A stretch of DNA of 64,000 bases from Chania multitudinisentens RB-25. Lineage in GTDB: Bacteria; Pseudomonadota; Gammaproteobacteria; Enterobacterales; Enterobacteriaceae. A program made the translations under genes and the position numbers. The stretch's first letter is position 1, and each line of letters opens with the position of its first letter. The notes under the pieces were generated by a model. It searched no databases and was not told the DNA's origin. It was given only the letters and a program-made list of their open reading frames with translations. Positions 44,004-52,692 of this stretch are shown here, piece after piece. The stretch covers positions 5,270,001 to 5,334,000 of the forward strand of contig NZ_CP007044.2 of the NCBI RefSeq assembly GCF_000520015.2. Reading direction: 5' to 3'.

Positions 44004-44143
44004 CATTAACTCCTGAAAAACACTGCATGATAAACGGCACACTGATACCCGATGGATTGTAAACGGAACGCAACGACGGCTAAAACTATCCTATCGCCCT
44101 GGCTTCTGGCAACATAAAGCATCCGAAAGACCAAGGAAGCCGT

Positions 44144-44812
44144 ATGGCTAAAGCTAAACTAAAATTCCGCCTGCATCGTACCGCTATTATTCTGATTTGT
44201 CTGGCTTTGCTGGTGATGCTCATGCAAGGCGCCTCTTATTTTAGCCTGAGCCACCAAATGGCGCGATCGGAACAGGTGGAAGAACTGGCACAAACGCTGA
44301 CTAAACAGGTGGCGTTCAGCCTGGCACCGCTGCTGGACGACAACAGCGATGTAGACAATCAGCGCATCAGCAGCATTCTGCAACAGTTGACCCACCACAG
44401 CCGCATCCTTGACGCCAGCGTCTACCAGTTGGATGGCACGCTGGTGGCCCATTCCGGCGAGCAGATCAGCGTGCGCGATCGCCTGTCGCTGGATGGCAAA
44501 CGTGCAGGCAGTTATTTCAACCACCAGATGGTTGAGTCGATTCAGGGTAAAGATGGCCCAATCGGTTTTATCCGCGTTACGCTTGATACCCACGTACTGG
44601 CTACCGAATCCAAGCAGGTGGATAACACGACCAACCTGCTGCGCCTGATGATCCTGCTGGCGCTGGCTATCGGCATTATTCTGGCACGAACTCTGTTGCA
44701 GGGCCGCCGTAGCCGCTGGCAGCAATCCCCTTACCTGTTAACGGCCAATACGCCGTTGGCTGAAAGCGACGATAATCCACCAGAAGATAAAGAACCGGTG
44801 AACAAAGACTGA
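44144..44812 (+). CDS. ytjB: Membrane protein YtjB (Smp)
   Basis: 222 residues. One N-terminal membrane segment (ILICLALLVMLMQGASYF), a periplasmic domain with the phrases LTKQVAFSLAPLLDD and LDASVYQLDGTLVAHSGE, and a second segment near residue 170 (LLRLMILLALAIGIIL). C-terminal cytoplasmic tail with acidic residues. Function unknown; some relatives were linked to virulence (SMP/AhpA-type). Divergent from serB, as in E. coli. Confidence 0.93.
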   Translation: MAKAKLKFRLHRTAIILICLALLVMLMQGASYFSLSHQMARSEQVEELAQTLTKQVAFSLAPLLDDNSDVDNQRISSILQQLTHHSRILDASVYQLDGTLVAHSGEQISVRDRLSLDGKRAGSYFNHQMVESIQGKDGPIGFIRVTLDTHVLATESKQVDNTTNLLRLMILLALAIGIILARTLLQGRRSRWQQSPYLLTANTPLAESDDNPPEDKEPVNKD

Positions 44813-44929
44813 GCCAACAACCTGTTCCAGCAAACGTTATTGGCGCAACCGGTTTAGACACGGCAAACAGCGCAGAAACACGCTTCGAGTACTATTCAAG
44901 GTGAATAAAATAGCCTATTGGGGCCGGTT

Positions 44930-45181
44930 CTAAGCCAAACGCTGAATGCGCTCATTCAATGTCTGAAGCTGTTGCCACATTTGTGCAGCAATCGCGCGGA
45001 AAGGTTCGCTAATCCGTGGGTGTTGCGCATAACGCGTCGCTTTACCTTTGCCAATGACCAGCACGTTCTCCGCCACATCGCGGATGCGGCGCGATAGCGT
45101 TGGCTGGCTGATGCCCAACGCACCAGTCAGTTCCTGGGCCGTAGCCGAACCATGCCGCAGAATATGTTCGACAGTGCTCAT
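44930..45181 (-). CDS. Short winged-helix protein; possible remnant of yjjJ
   Basis: 83 residues: MSTVEHILRHGSATAQELTGALGISQPTLSRRIRDVAEN forms a clear HTH, followed by a short wing (VLVIGKGKATRYAQ) and a helix. In E. coli this place (between ytjB and deoD) holds yjjJ, a HipA-like protein of about 440 residues with an N-terminal HTH, and lplA. Here only a DNA-binding domain remains and no HipA-like sequence follows it before ytjB. It may be a degenerated yjjJ or a self-standing small regulator. No good Shine-Dalgarno spacing at the ATG. Confidence 0.65.
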   Translation of the reverse strand: MSTVEHILRHGSATAQELTGALGISQPTLSRRIRDVAENVLVIGKGKATRYAQHPRISEPFRAIAAQMWQQLQTLNERIQRLA

Positions 45182-45286
45182 ACCTGAATAGATTAGTGAA
45201 TAGATTGATGAATAAATTAATAACGCTAATTAGCGGAAAGATAAAGAATTGATAGAAAAATTTACGGTAAGATGAATAGATAGTAA

Positions 45287-45308
45287 AGGGCGCAGCCAGC
45301 CGCGCCCT
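45287..45308. terminator. GC palindrome downstream of deoD
   Basis: AGGGCGC (45287-45293) / GCGCCCT (45302-45308), followed on the minus strand by only TTTA. A likely 3' end of the deo operon transcript. Confidence 0.6.
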
Positions 45309-45316
45309 CAGGTGAT

Positions 45317-46048
45317 TTACGCTTTGTCGCCCAGCAACACCGATTCCAACGCGATAACAATCATCTCGTTAAAGGTGGTCTGGCGTTCTGCGGCAGTGGT
45401 CGCTTCGTGACGCAGAATGTGATCGGACACGGTGCAGATGGTCAGCGCCTTACAGCCGAATTCTTCAGCTAGCTCTGCCACTACGCCGTAAATGCCCGCC
45501 GCCTCCATTTCTACGCCCAGAATGCCGTACTTCTTCATCACCTGAAACATGTCAGGATCGGGGGTATAGAACAGCTCGGCAGAAAAAATATTACCCACGC
45601 GCGCCGGGATGCCCTGGGCCGCCGCCGCATCCACGGCGTTACGCACCATGTCAAAATCCGCAATCGCAGCATAGTCATGATCTTTGAAACGCATGCGGTT
45701 GACTTTGGAATCGGTACAAGCCCCCAGACCGATCACCACATCACGCAGTTTGACATCGTCACGCACGGCACCGCAGGAGCCGACACGAATGATTTTCTTC
45801 ACGCCAAATTCGGCAATCAGTTCACGCGCATAAATAGAACAGGATGGAATCCCCATACCGTGGCCCATCACAGAGATTTTGCGGCCTTTGTAAGTGCCCG
45901 TGAAGCCCAACATGCCGCGCACGTTGTTCACTTCCACTGCATCTTCCAGGAAGGTTTCAGCAATGTATTTTGCCCGTAGCGGATCGCCCGGCATCAATAC
46001 TACGTCAGCGAAATCACCCATCTCAGCGTTAATATGTGGCGTAGCCAT
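45317..46048 (-). CDS. deoD: Purine nucleoside phosphorylase DeoD
   Basis: Phosphorolysis of purine (deoxy)nucleosides; hexameric high-molecular-mass type. 243 residues. Family motifs: VVLMPGDPLRAKYIAETFL (phosphate loop), ISVMGHGMGIPSCSIYARELI, and VEMEAAGIYGVVAE plus TVSDHI with the catalytic Asp. Last gene of deoCABD; 60 bases after deoB. Confidence 0.98.
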   Translation of the reverse strand: MATPHINAEMGDFADVVLMPGDPLRAKYIAETFLEDAVEVNNVRGMLGFTGTYKGRKISVMGHGMGIPSCSIYARELIAEFGVKKIIRVGSCGAVRDDVKLRDVVIGLGACTDSKVNRMRFKDHDYAAIADFDMVRNAVDAAAAQGIPARVGNIFSAELFYTPDPDMFQVMKKYGILGVEMEAAGIYGVVAELAEEFGCKALTICTVSDHILRHEATTAAERQTTFNEMIVIALESVLLGDKA

Positions 46049-46108
46049 AATTTCGTCCTTAAATGCATTTAAAAAAACGCTGGCTCACCGCCAGCACAAT
46101 CAAAGGCT

Positions 46109-47332
46109 TTATAACATTGGTTTACCGTAATCCATCGGTGACACGCCAAAATAACTGGCTACGGTCTGGCCGATATCTGCGAAAGTCTCACGGTGCCCCA
46201 GCGAACCTGGTTTCACATTTGGGCCATATATCAGCACCGGAATGTGCTCGCGGGTGTGATCGGTGCCTGCCCAGGTCGGGTCACAGCCGTGGTCAGCGGT
46301 GAAAATAATCATATCGTCGCCCGTAACGCGCTCCAGCAGTTCCGGCAAACGGCGATCAAACAACTCCAGCGCGGCGGCATAACCCGCCACGTCACGGCGG
46401 TGGCCGTAGGAGGAGTCAAAATCAACAAAGTTGGTGAACACGATGGTGTTATCACCGGCTTTTTCCATTTCGGCCAGCGTGGCATCAAACAGCGCATCAA
46501 GCCCGTTTGCCTTCACTTTCTGGGTAATACCAACGTTGGCATAAATATCGGCAATCTTGCCGATGGAAACCACTTCACCGCCCTTCTCATCAACCAGTTT
46601 TTTCAGCACGGTCGGGGCCGGTGGTTCAACCGCCAGATCGTGGCGATTGCCGGTACGCTGGAAACTGCCCGGTTTATCACCAACAAACGGCCGCGCAATC
46701 ACCCGGCCAATGTTGTAACCGCCTTCGGTCAGCTCTGCACGGGCAATCTCACACAGTTCATACAGACGATCCAGGCCGAACGTCTCTTCGTGACAGGCGA
46801 TCTGGAATACCGAATCCGCCGAGGTATAGAAAATCGGCTTGCCGGTCCGCATATGTTCTTCGCCCAGTTGATCGAGGATCACAGTACCGGACGAATGGCA
46901 GTTGCCGAGATACCCTGGCAGATTGGCACGTGCTACCAGCGTATCCAGCAGCGCCTGCGGGAAGCTGTTGTGCTCATCCTTAAAGTAACCCCAGTCGAAC
47001 AGCACCGGGACTCCGGCGATTTCCCAGTGGCCGGACGGCGTATCCTTACCGGAAGAGAGTTCGCTGGCATAGCCGTAAGCGCCGATGATCTCGGCATTTT
47101 TATCCAGCCCTGCCGGGAATTTACCGGTAGACTCTTCCGCTGCTTTGCCCAAACCCAAGCGGCTCAGATTCGGCAGGGTCAACGGGCCGCTGCGGCCCAC
47201 GTTGGCTTCGCCACGAGCACAGGCCGCTGCGATATGGCCCAAAGTATCGGAACCTTCGTCACCAAAGCGTTTAGCATCGGCACTGGCACCAATACCGAAC
47301 GAGTCCAATACCATAATGTATATGCGTTTCAT
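46109..47332 (-). CDS. deoB: Phosphopentomutase
   Basis: Converts (deoxy)ribose 1-phosphate to the 5-phosphate; alkaline-phosphatase superfamily with two Mn ions. Start at the second of two ATG codons (47330-47332), six bases from AGGAG; 407 residues as in E. coli. Metal-site motifs: MVLDSFGIGA (Asp10 region), GKDTPSGHWEIAG (phospho-threonine) and TADHGCDPTWAGTDHTREHIPV. Third gene of the operon. Confidence 0.98.
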   Translation of the reverse strand: MKRIYIMVLDSFGIGASADAKRFGDEGSDTLGHIAAACARGEANVGRSGPLTLPNLSRLGLGKAAEESTGKFPAGLDKNAEIIGAYGYASELSSGKDTPSGHWEIAGVPVLFDWGYFKDEHNSFPQALLDTLVARANLPGYLGNCHSSGTVILDQLGEEHMRTGKPIFYTSADSVFQIACHEETFGLDRLYELCEIARAELTEGGYNIGRVIARPFVGDKPGSFQRTGNRHDLAVEPPAPTVLKKLVDEKGGEVVSIGKIADIYANVGITQKVKANGLDALFDATLAEMEKAGDNTIVFTNFVDFDSSYGHRRDVAGYAAALELFDRRLPELLERVTGDDMIIFTADHGCDPTWAGTDHTREHIPVLIYGPNVKPGSLGHRETFADIGQTVASYFGVSPMDYGKPML

Positions 47333-47398
47333 CATTTTCTCCTGCTGCGAGCGGCAGCATAACCACCGCTACCGCACCTGGCTCTTTAAAAGCCGCTG

Positions 47399-48721
47399 TT
47401 ATTGCGTAATGCGCTGATACACCATCGGCGTCGCAGCCGGGGCTTTATCGCCCAGTATCATCGCACTGCGCACCGCATCTGCCGCCTGCTGCCAGCTCTC
47501 TTCATTGTTGGCGTGAATCAGCGCCAGCGGGCGTTGATGATCAACTGATCCCCCCAAACGCACCACCTCCGTCAGGCCGACGCTGTAATCAATACTGTCG
47601 GACGCCCGGCGGCGGCCACCGCCCAATGAAACCACTGCCATCCCCAGCGCACGGGTATCCACCGCGATAAGCGTACCCGGTTGCTCGGCGTACACCGGTT
47701 TACTCAAGGTTGCTACCGGCAGATAACTGTCGTAACGCTCAATAAAATCAACCGGCCCCTGCTGCGCTGCCACCATACGGCCAAAAACCTCTGCCGCTTT
47801 GCCATTATCCAAAACGGCCTGTAGCTTGGCTCGGGCCTCTGTGTCATCAGCGGCCAAACCACCAGAAAGTAGCATTTCCACGCACAACGCCAGGGTAACG
47901 TCCAGCAAACGCGGGTTGCGATATTCACCGGTCAGGAAGCGTACCGCTTCGCGGACTTCTAGCGCGTTACCCGCGCTGGACGCCAGCACCTGGTTCATAT
48001 CGGTCAATAACGCCGTGGTTTTACACCCCGCACCATTCGCCACCGCAACTATCGCCTGCGCCAACTCTGCCGACAACGCATAAGTTGGCATAAAAGCACC
48101 CGATCCTACTTTGACGTCCATCACCAACGCATCCAATCCTTCCGCCAGTTTTTTCGCCAGTATAGAGGCAGTGATCAACGGGATAGAATCAACGGTTGCG
48201 GTAATGTCACGCGTGGCATAAAAACGTTTATCCGCCGGGGCTAACGAGTTGGTCTGGCCGATAATGGCCACTCCCACCTCTTGGATAATTTTACGGAACG
48301 CATTGTCGTCGGGGAAAATATTGAAGCCCGGAATAGCTTCCAGCTTATCCAAGGTGCCACCGGTGTGCCCCAGACCACGGCCAGAAATCATCGGCACATA
48401 GCCACCACAGGCCGCCACCATCGGGCCAAGCATCAGCGAAGTGACATCACCCACGCCACCGGTGGAGTGTTTGTCAACAATCGGGCCATTCAGTTGCAGG
48501 CTTTTCCAATCGAGCACCGTGCCGGAATCCCGCATCGCCATGGTCAGCGCTACGCGTTCCGGCATGGTCATGTCATGAAAATAAATGGTCATCGCCAGCG
48601 CAGCAATCTGCCCTTCGGAAACCACATTGTCACGCACCCCATTGATGAAAAAACGAATTTCCGCTTCACTCAGTGGTTGGCCGTCTCGTTTTTTACGGAT
48701 TATTTCTTGCGCCAGGAACAA
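47399..48721 (-). CDS. deoA: Thymidine phosphorylase, TTG start
   Basis: Splits thymidine to thymine and deoxyribose 1-phosphate. 440 residues, same as E. coli. The signature DKHSTGGVGDVTSLMLGPMVAACGG and the motif SGRGLGHTGGTLDKLEAIPG are intact. The start codon is TTG at 48719-48721 (TTG TTC CTG GCG), preceded by GGGGGAT; from memory the E. coli gene also starts with TTG. 67 bases after deoC. Confidence 0.97.
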   Translation of the reverse strand: MFLAQEIIRKKRDGQPLSEAEIRFFINGVRDNVVSEGQIAALAMTIYFHDMTMPERVALTMAMRDSGTVLDWKSLQLNGPIVDKHSTGGVGDVTSLMLGPMVAACGGYVPMISGRGLGHTGGTLDKLEAIPGFNIFPDDNAFRKIIQEVGVAIIGQTNSLAPADKRFYATRDITATVDSIPLITASILAKKLAEGLDALVMDVKVGSGAFMPTYALSAELAQAIVAVANGAGCKTTALLTDMNQVLASSAGNALEVREAVRFLTGEYRNPRLLDVTLALCVEMLLSGGLAADDTEARAKLQAVLDNGKAAEVFGRMVAAQQGPVDFIERYDSYLPVATLSKPVYAEQPGTLIAVDTRALGMAVVSLGGGRRRASDSIDYSVGLTEVVRLGGSVDHQRPLALIHANNEESWQQAADAVRSAMILGDKAPAATPMVYQRITQ

Positions 48722-48788
48722 GGCATCCCCCTGTTTGAGCTACTGCATCAGCTAGCCGCAGCGTGAAAAAAGATGAAGAGTCTAAGAA

Positions 48789-49568
48789 TCAGTAACCGTT
48801 ATGAGCCACTTGAGTGCTATGGCCCAGCGTCGTTAACAGGCTGGCCAAGAGGCTTGAAGCGCCAAAACGGAAGTGGCGTGCATCGGCCCAGCCGGCCCCC
48901 AGAATACGCTCGGCAAGTTGCAGATATTGCTGTGCTTCTTCCGCAGTGCGTACCCCACCCGCTGGCTTAAAGCCCACGGTGTTGCTCACGCCCAGATCAC
49001 GAATCACCGTCATCATCAGTTCGGCGCTTGCCAGTGTGGCATTAACCGGCACTTTACCCGTTGAGGTTTTGATAAAGTCAGCCCCGGCACGAATGGCGAT
49101 TTCAGAGGCTTGACGGATAAGCTCTGCCTGTTTTAGCTCACCGGTTTCAATGATCACTTTCAGTAACACGTTAGCCGCAGCACAGGCCTGTTTACACTGT
49201 TTCACCAGTTCAAAACCCACCTTATCGTTACCAGCGATCAAAGCACGATAAGGGAAAACCACATCAACCTCGTCAGCGCCGTAGGCGATTGCCGCACGGG
49301 TTTCTGCCAGCGCGATGTCGATGTCGTCATTGCCATGCGGGAAATTGGTCACGGTTGCAATACGGATGCCCGGCGTCCCCTGTTCGCGCAGCGTTTTACG
49401 CGCAATCGGGATAAAACGTGGATAAATACAAACGGCGGCGGTCTGGCCTGCCGGACTGTTTGCCTGGCGACACAACGCGATCACTTTCTCGTCGGTGTCA
49501 TCATCATTCAGCGTGGTTAAATCCATCAGGTTCAGCGCACGTTGCGCTGCTGCGATTAATTCGCTCAT
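48789..49568 (-). CDS. deoC: Deoxyribose-phosphate aldolase
   Basis: Class I aldolase; cleaves deoxyribose 5-phosphate to glyceraldehyde 3-phosphate and acetaldehyde. Start at 49566-49568 (MSELIAAAQRALNLMDLTTL) with GGAGAG upstream; 259 residues as in E. coli. Schiff-base lysine in RAGADFIKTSTGKVPVNAT (about residue 167); VKPAGG-type motif reads VGFKPAGGVRT (second lysine). First gene of deoCABD, under a CRP/CytR-type promoter region. Confidence 0.98.
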   Translation of the reverse strand: MSELIAAAQRALNLMDLTTLNDDDTDEKVIALCRQANSPAGQTAAVCIYPRFIPIARKTLREQGTPGIRIATVTNFPHGNDDIDIALAETRAAIAYGADEVDVVFPYRALIAGNDKVGFELVKQCKQACAAANVLLKVIIETGELKQAELIRQASEIAIRAGADFIKTSTGKVPVNATLASAELMMTVIRDLGVSNTVGFKPAGGVRTAEEAQQYLQLAERILGAGWADARHFRFGASSLLASLLTTLGHSTQVAHNGY

Positions 49569-49678
49569 AAAACTCTCCAATTAGGCTGTGTCCGCCAGTG
49601 ACGCAGATCCAAAAGCCCATCGTCAATGTAGGGAATGCCCCTTCGCTAGCTATTTGAACACGATAGTTGCGGCTAATT

Positions 49679-49746
49679 TGCGTTTGAACTCACACTATAT
49701 GAAATGAAAATGCAACGAATCATAACATTATGTGATATTTATCACA
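49679..49746 (-). promoter_or_regulatory. deoP2-like control region: two CRP sites with CytR half-sites
   Basis: A perfect CRP core TGTGA-TATTTA-TCACA lies at 49731-49746. A second, weaker core (TGCGT-TTGAAC-TCACA on the plus strand) lies at 49679-49694; the centres are 52 bases apart, the spacing needed for CytR to bind between two CRP dimers in E. coli deoP2. A TGCAAC motif at 49711-49716 between them fits a CytR half-site. Confidence 0.75.
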
Positions 49747-49793
49747 TAAAATGCAGTACCGATCGTCAACCGATGCAAGAAACAGGCAAGTAA

Positions 49794-49823
49794 AAACGGG
49801 TGCCAAGATCAGGGCACCCGTTT
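49794..49823 (-). terminator. Terminator of the nucleoside transporter gene
   Basis: 11-bp stem AAACGGGTGCC / GGCACCCGTTT with an 8-base loop and T5 on the minus strand, 11 bases after the transporter stop. Confidence 0.92.
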
Positions 49824-49833
49824 ACAGTCTAGT

Positions 49834-51111
49834 TTACAGCGCCAAGAAGAACCCGGCGATGGTGGCACTCATCAGGTTAGAAAGCGTACCAGCAGCCACC
49901 GCTTTTAAGCCAAAGCGCGCAATATCATGCCGACGGTTCGGTGCCATACTCCCCAACCCCCCCAGTAAAATGGCTACGGAGGACAAGTTGGCAAAACCGC
50001 ACAGTGCAAAGGAGATAATTGCCTTGGTGTGCTGTGACAAAACCTGCAATCCCTCTGCTGCCACCACATCATCCGGGCGCAGATGGGCGCTAAAGCTCAT
50101 ATAGGCCACAAATTCATTGACGATCACTTTCTGGCCGATAAACGACCCCGCTATCATCGCCTCATGCCACGGCACGCCAATCAGAAAAGCGAGCGGGGAG
50201 AAAACCCAGCCCAGTATCAATTCCAACGACAATTGCGGAAAATCAAACCAGCCACCAATCCCCCCCAGCATGCCGTTCAACAAAGCGATCAGGGCAATAA
50301 ACGCCAGCAGCATTGCCCCTACGTTCATCGCCAGTTGCATACCCGATGCAGCTCCTGAGGCTGCCGCATCAATAACGTTGGCCGGGCGATCTTCTTCTGC
50401 GATCAGTTTCATCACATCGTCTTTATCGTGAGTTTTCTCCGTTTCCGGCACCATCAGCTTGGCAAACAGCAAACCCCCCGGTGCGGCCATAAAGGATGCG
50501 GCAATCAGATATTCCAGCGGCACGCCCATCTGGGCATATCCCGCCAGCACTGAACCAGCTACGGAAGCCAAGCCACCGCACATCACGGCAAACAGTTCAG
50601 ACTGGGTCATGGTGGCGATATAAGGCCGTACCACCAAGGGAGCCTCGGTCTGGCCCACGAAAATATTGGCCGTTGCTGATAGCGATTCGGTACGCGACGT
50701 GCCCAGCAGTTTCTGCAAGCCGCCACCGAGCACTTTAATCACCAATTGCATAATGCCCAGGTAATACAGCACCGCAATCAGTGAGGAGAAAAACACAATC
50801 ACCGGCAGTACGCGCAGCGCGAACACAAAACCGCCGCCGCCGAACACCTCAAACATTTTATCGGAGACCAAGCCACCGAAGATGAAGGAAACGCCCTGAT
50901 TGCCGTATGCAATGACGTTGGCCACGCCTTCGGACATGCCACCAAGAATATGGCGGCCAACAGGCACGTACAGTACCAAAGCGCCAATGGCAACCTGGAT
51001 GGCGAATGCACCGAGCACGGTGCGCAATTTAATTGCACGTCGATTGCTGGAAAGCAGCACAGCCATGGCGATCAATACCACCATACCAACCAAGCTCATG
51101 ATGAGTTGCAT
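49834..51111 (-). CDS. Concentrative nucleoside transporter (CNT/NupC family)
   Basis: 425-residue inner-membrane proton-coupled nucleoside permease. Motifs: FGGLVSDKMFEVFGGGGFVFALRVLPVIVFFSSL, ANIFVGQTEAPLVVRPYI (substrate-binding GQTEAP), and C-terminal FVAYMSFSAHLRPDD...ALCGFANLSSVAILLGGLGSMAPNRR (NEFVAY and CGFAN motifs). It resembles NupX/YeiM-type permeases more than E. coli NupC by length and wording; I leave the symbol open. Placed just upstream of deoC on the same strand, with its own CRP site, so it supplies substrates to the deo enzymes. Start ATG at 51109-51111; a second ATG four codons later is possible. Confidence 0.92.
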   Translation of the reverse strand: MQLIMSLVGMVVLIAMAVLLSSNRRAIKLRTVLGAFAIQVAIGALVLYVPVGRHILGGMSEGVANVIAYGNQGVSFIFGGLVSDKMFEVFGGGGFVFALRVLPVIVFFSSLIAVLYYLGIMQLVIKVLGGGLQKLLGTSRTESLSATANIFVGQTEAPLVVRPYIATMTQSELFAVMCGGLASVAGSVLAGYAQMGVPLEYLIAASFMAAPGGLLFAKLMVPETEKTHDKDDVMKLIAEEDRPANVIDAAASGAASGMQLAMNVGAMLLAFIALIALLNGMLGGIGGWFDFPQLSLELILGWVFSPLAFLIGVPWHEAMIAGSFIGQKVIVNEFVAYMSFSAHLRPDDVVAAEGLQVLSQHTKAIISFALCGFANLSSVAILLGGLGSMAPNRRHDIARFGLKAVAAGTLSNLMSATIAGFFLAL

Positions 51112-51241
51112 ACAGAATATTCCCAGTTAGAAAAGAAACACCTCCCTGTCCGGTAAATTTAGCAGGGCGCTTAGAGAGTTATGATAGGAAAGAATTATAC
51201 GGGGCAGGGTTGGCGTATACCCATTGTATATCGTAGAAACC

Positions 51242-51287
51242 TGCATTCAGATGCAAATCAAAACAAAAAAATGTGATTTATATCACA
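51242..51287 (-). promoter_or_regulatory. CRP site and CytR-like palindrome upstream of the nucleoside transporter
   Basis: Perfect CRP core TGTGA-TTTATA-TCACA at 51272-51287. Sixteen bases nearer the gene is TGCAT-TCAG-ATGCA (51242-51255), a palindrome of CytR-type TGCA half-sites. Together they suggest the same cAMP-CRP activation and CytR repression as the deo genes. Confidence 0.72.
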
Positions 51288-51288
51288 T

Positions 51289-52086
51289 TTAATTACCCAT
51301 ATTTGAGAGTAATGCAAACAGAGATTGTGTGTTTTGATGCAGATGGTGAGCTATTTCATCAGGCGATTCAGGCCGTAACCCACAAAGCGCCTGAAAAACC
51401 TCGGCAGCCCGTTCAGGGCGATTCGGTTGCCCCTGATAGCCCGCCAACGGCATGTCCGGTGCATCGGTTTCCAGCAGTAAGGACGCAAGAGGTAGCTGCG
51501 CCATCACGCTGCGGGTTTTCTGGGCACGTTCATAACTGATGGTGCCACCCACTCCAATGTAATACCCCAAGCGAATAAACGCCTGCGCCTGTGCCAGGCT
51601 GCCCGCAAAACCATGCACCACGCCACAGCGCGTAACCGCGGCACGGCGCAGTATCGCCGCCAGTTGATCGTGGCTGCGGCGAGAATGCAGGATCACGGGC
51701 AAATCATGGCGTTTTGCCAAAGCCAACTGCTGTTTCAGCAACGCCTGCTGGCGATCAAATTGGGGATTTTCCATATACAGATCCAGCCCGATCTCCCCTA
51801 CTGCCACTAATTTTGCTGGCGGGTTGGCGAGCACGTTCACCAACTGCTCAAGCTGAGCCTCATGGTGCTGTGCGATATACAACGGATGTAGTCCCAAAGC
51901 GGCAAACACCGGCGCATGCTCCTGCGCCAACTGCAACACCAAAGCAAACCGCTCCGCCGTTACCGCAGGCACAATGATACGTTGCACACCGGCTTGCGCA
52001 GCCAACCGCAGGCTTTCATCCTCATAACCTGTAAATGGCGGAAAATCAAAATGGCAGTGAGTATCAGTAAAAACGTAGTTCACCAT
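51289..52086 (-). CDS. yjjV: TatD-family metal-dependent hydrolase YjjV
   Basis: 265 residues, TIM-barrel amidohydrolase fold with DNase-like relatives. Metal ligands are visible in FTDTHCHFDF (His-x-His), VGEIGLDLY (Glu), LPVILHSRRSHDQL (His), VVHGFAGS (His) and LLETDAPDMP (Asp). The exact substrate is unknown. In E. coli it follows yjjU, which is not present here; instead a CsbD-like gene and ytjA lie upstream. Confidence 0.93.
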   Translation of the reverse strand: MVNYVFTDTHCHFDFPPFTGYEDESLRLAAQAGVQRIIVPAVTAERFALVLQLAQEHAPVFAALGLHPLYIAQHHEAQLEQLVNVLANPPAKLVAVGEIGLDLYMENPQFDRQQALLKQQLALAKRHDLPVILHSRRSHDQLAAILRRAAVTRCGVVHGFAGSLAQAQAFIRLGYYIGVGGTISYERAQKTRSVMAQLPLASLLLETDAPDMPLAGYQGQPNRPERAAEVFQALCGLRPESPDEIAHHLHQNTQSLFALLSNMGN

Positions 52087-52202
52087 GACTCTCCACTACC
52101 GAAAAAACGAATAGCCCGGCTTTGATGCTGTATGTAGGCAGTACGCCATACACAGCATCATTACCGAGCATGATAGATATTATGTTTCCCAACCCGCTAT
52201 CC

Positions 52203-52388
52203 TCAATGTGGCTGTTTCTTCGAGGATACCGCTTCTTGCTCTCTTCCATAATACTCTTGCAATACGCCAGAGAGGCAATCATTACTCCCCGACAACCAGG
52301 CACAATCGCTGCCGGAAAGCTCCGCCCAAGCCTGCCAAATCTGGCCTTTCAGCTGTTTCCAGCGGCCGAGAATAATATCGCTATTCAT
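52203..52388 (-). CDS. CsbD-like small stress protein
   Basis: 61 residues from the ATG at 52386-52388 (MNSDIILGRWKQLKGQIWQAWAELSGSD), with GAGGT upstream. The phrase GRWKQLKGQIWQAWAELSGSD and the following LSGSNDCLSGVLQEYYG match the CsbD/YjbJ fold (G-x-W-K-Q-x-K-G ... G-x-I/L-Q-x-x-Y-G). Family members are induced in general stress (sigma-S or sigma-B) but their function is unknown. Followed by yjjV; next to ytjA and osmY, two other stress genes. Confidence 0.85.
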   Translation of the reverse strand: MNSDIILGRWKQLKGQIWQAWAELSGSDCAWLSGSNDCLSGVLQEYYGREQEAVSSKKQPH

Positions 52389-52438
52389 GACTGCACACCT
52401 CAAACTTCAAGAGAAAGAATCAAGCGTTGAGCCTAAGG

Positions 52439-52600
52439 TTAAGGACGCCGGCGGCCAGTAAACAGGCTGCACAGAAACAGAATGATCCCCACAACGAACA
52501 CCACTTTGGCTGCCCAAGCGGCGGTTCCGGCCAATGAACCAAAACCCAGCGCCGCGGCGATCAAGGCAATAATTAGAAAGATAATGCCCCAACGAAACAT
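52439..52600 (-). CDS. ytjA: Small membrane protein YtjA (DUF1328)
   Basis: 53 residues: MFRWGIIFLIIALIAAALGF, a Gly/Ala-rich turn, then VVFVVGIILFLCSLFTGRRRP; two membrane segments. Length equals that of E. coli YtjA. The ATG at 52598-52600 is preceded by AAGGAGACGCTT. Between osmY and the CsbD-like gene, as osmY-ytjA in E. coli. Function unknown. Confidence 0.95.
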   Translation of the reverse strand: MFRWGIIFLIIALIAAALGFGSLAGTAAWAAKVVFVVGIILFLCSLFTGRRRP

Positions 52601-52692
52601 AAGCGTCTCCTTATTTAGGGGATAACAAGCTGCGCCAGTGGTACAGCATCGGCGCAGCAGGCTGAACTCCTATCATCTGTAGGTGGGCAGGT

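Noticed and set aside
46193..47362. 389-codon plus-strand open frame opposite deoB
   Set aside because: Antisense shadow of deoB, with no motifs and no start signal.
52407..52592. 61-codon minus-strand frame overlapping ytjA
   Set aside because: It is out of frame with the 53-residue YtjA, which has an ideal Shine-Dalgarno and matches the known family in length and sequence.
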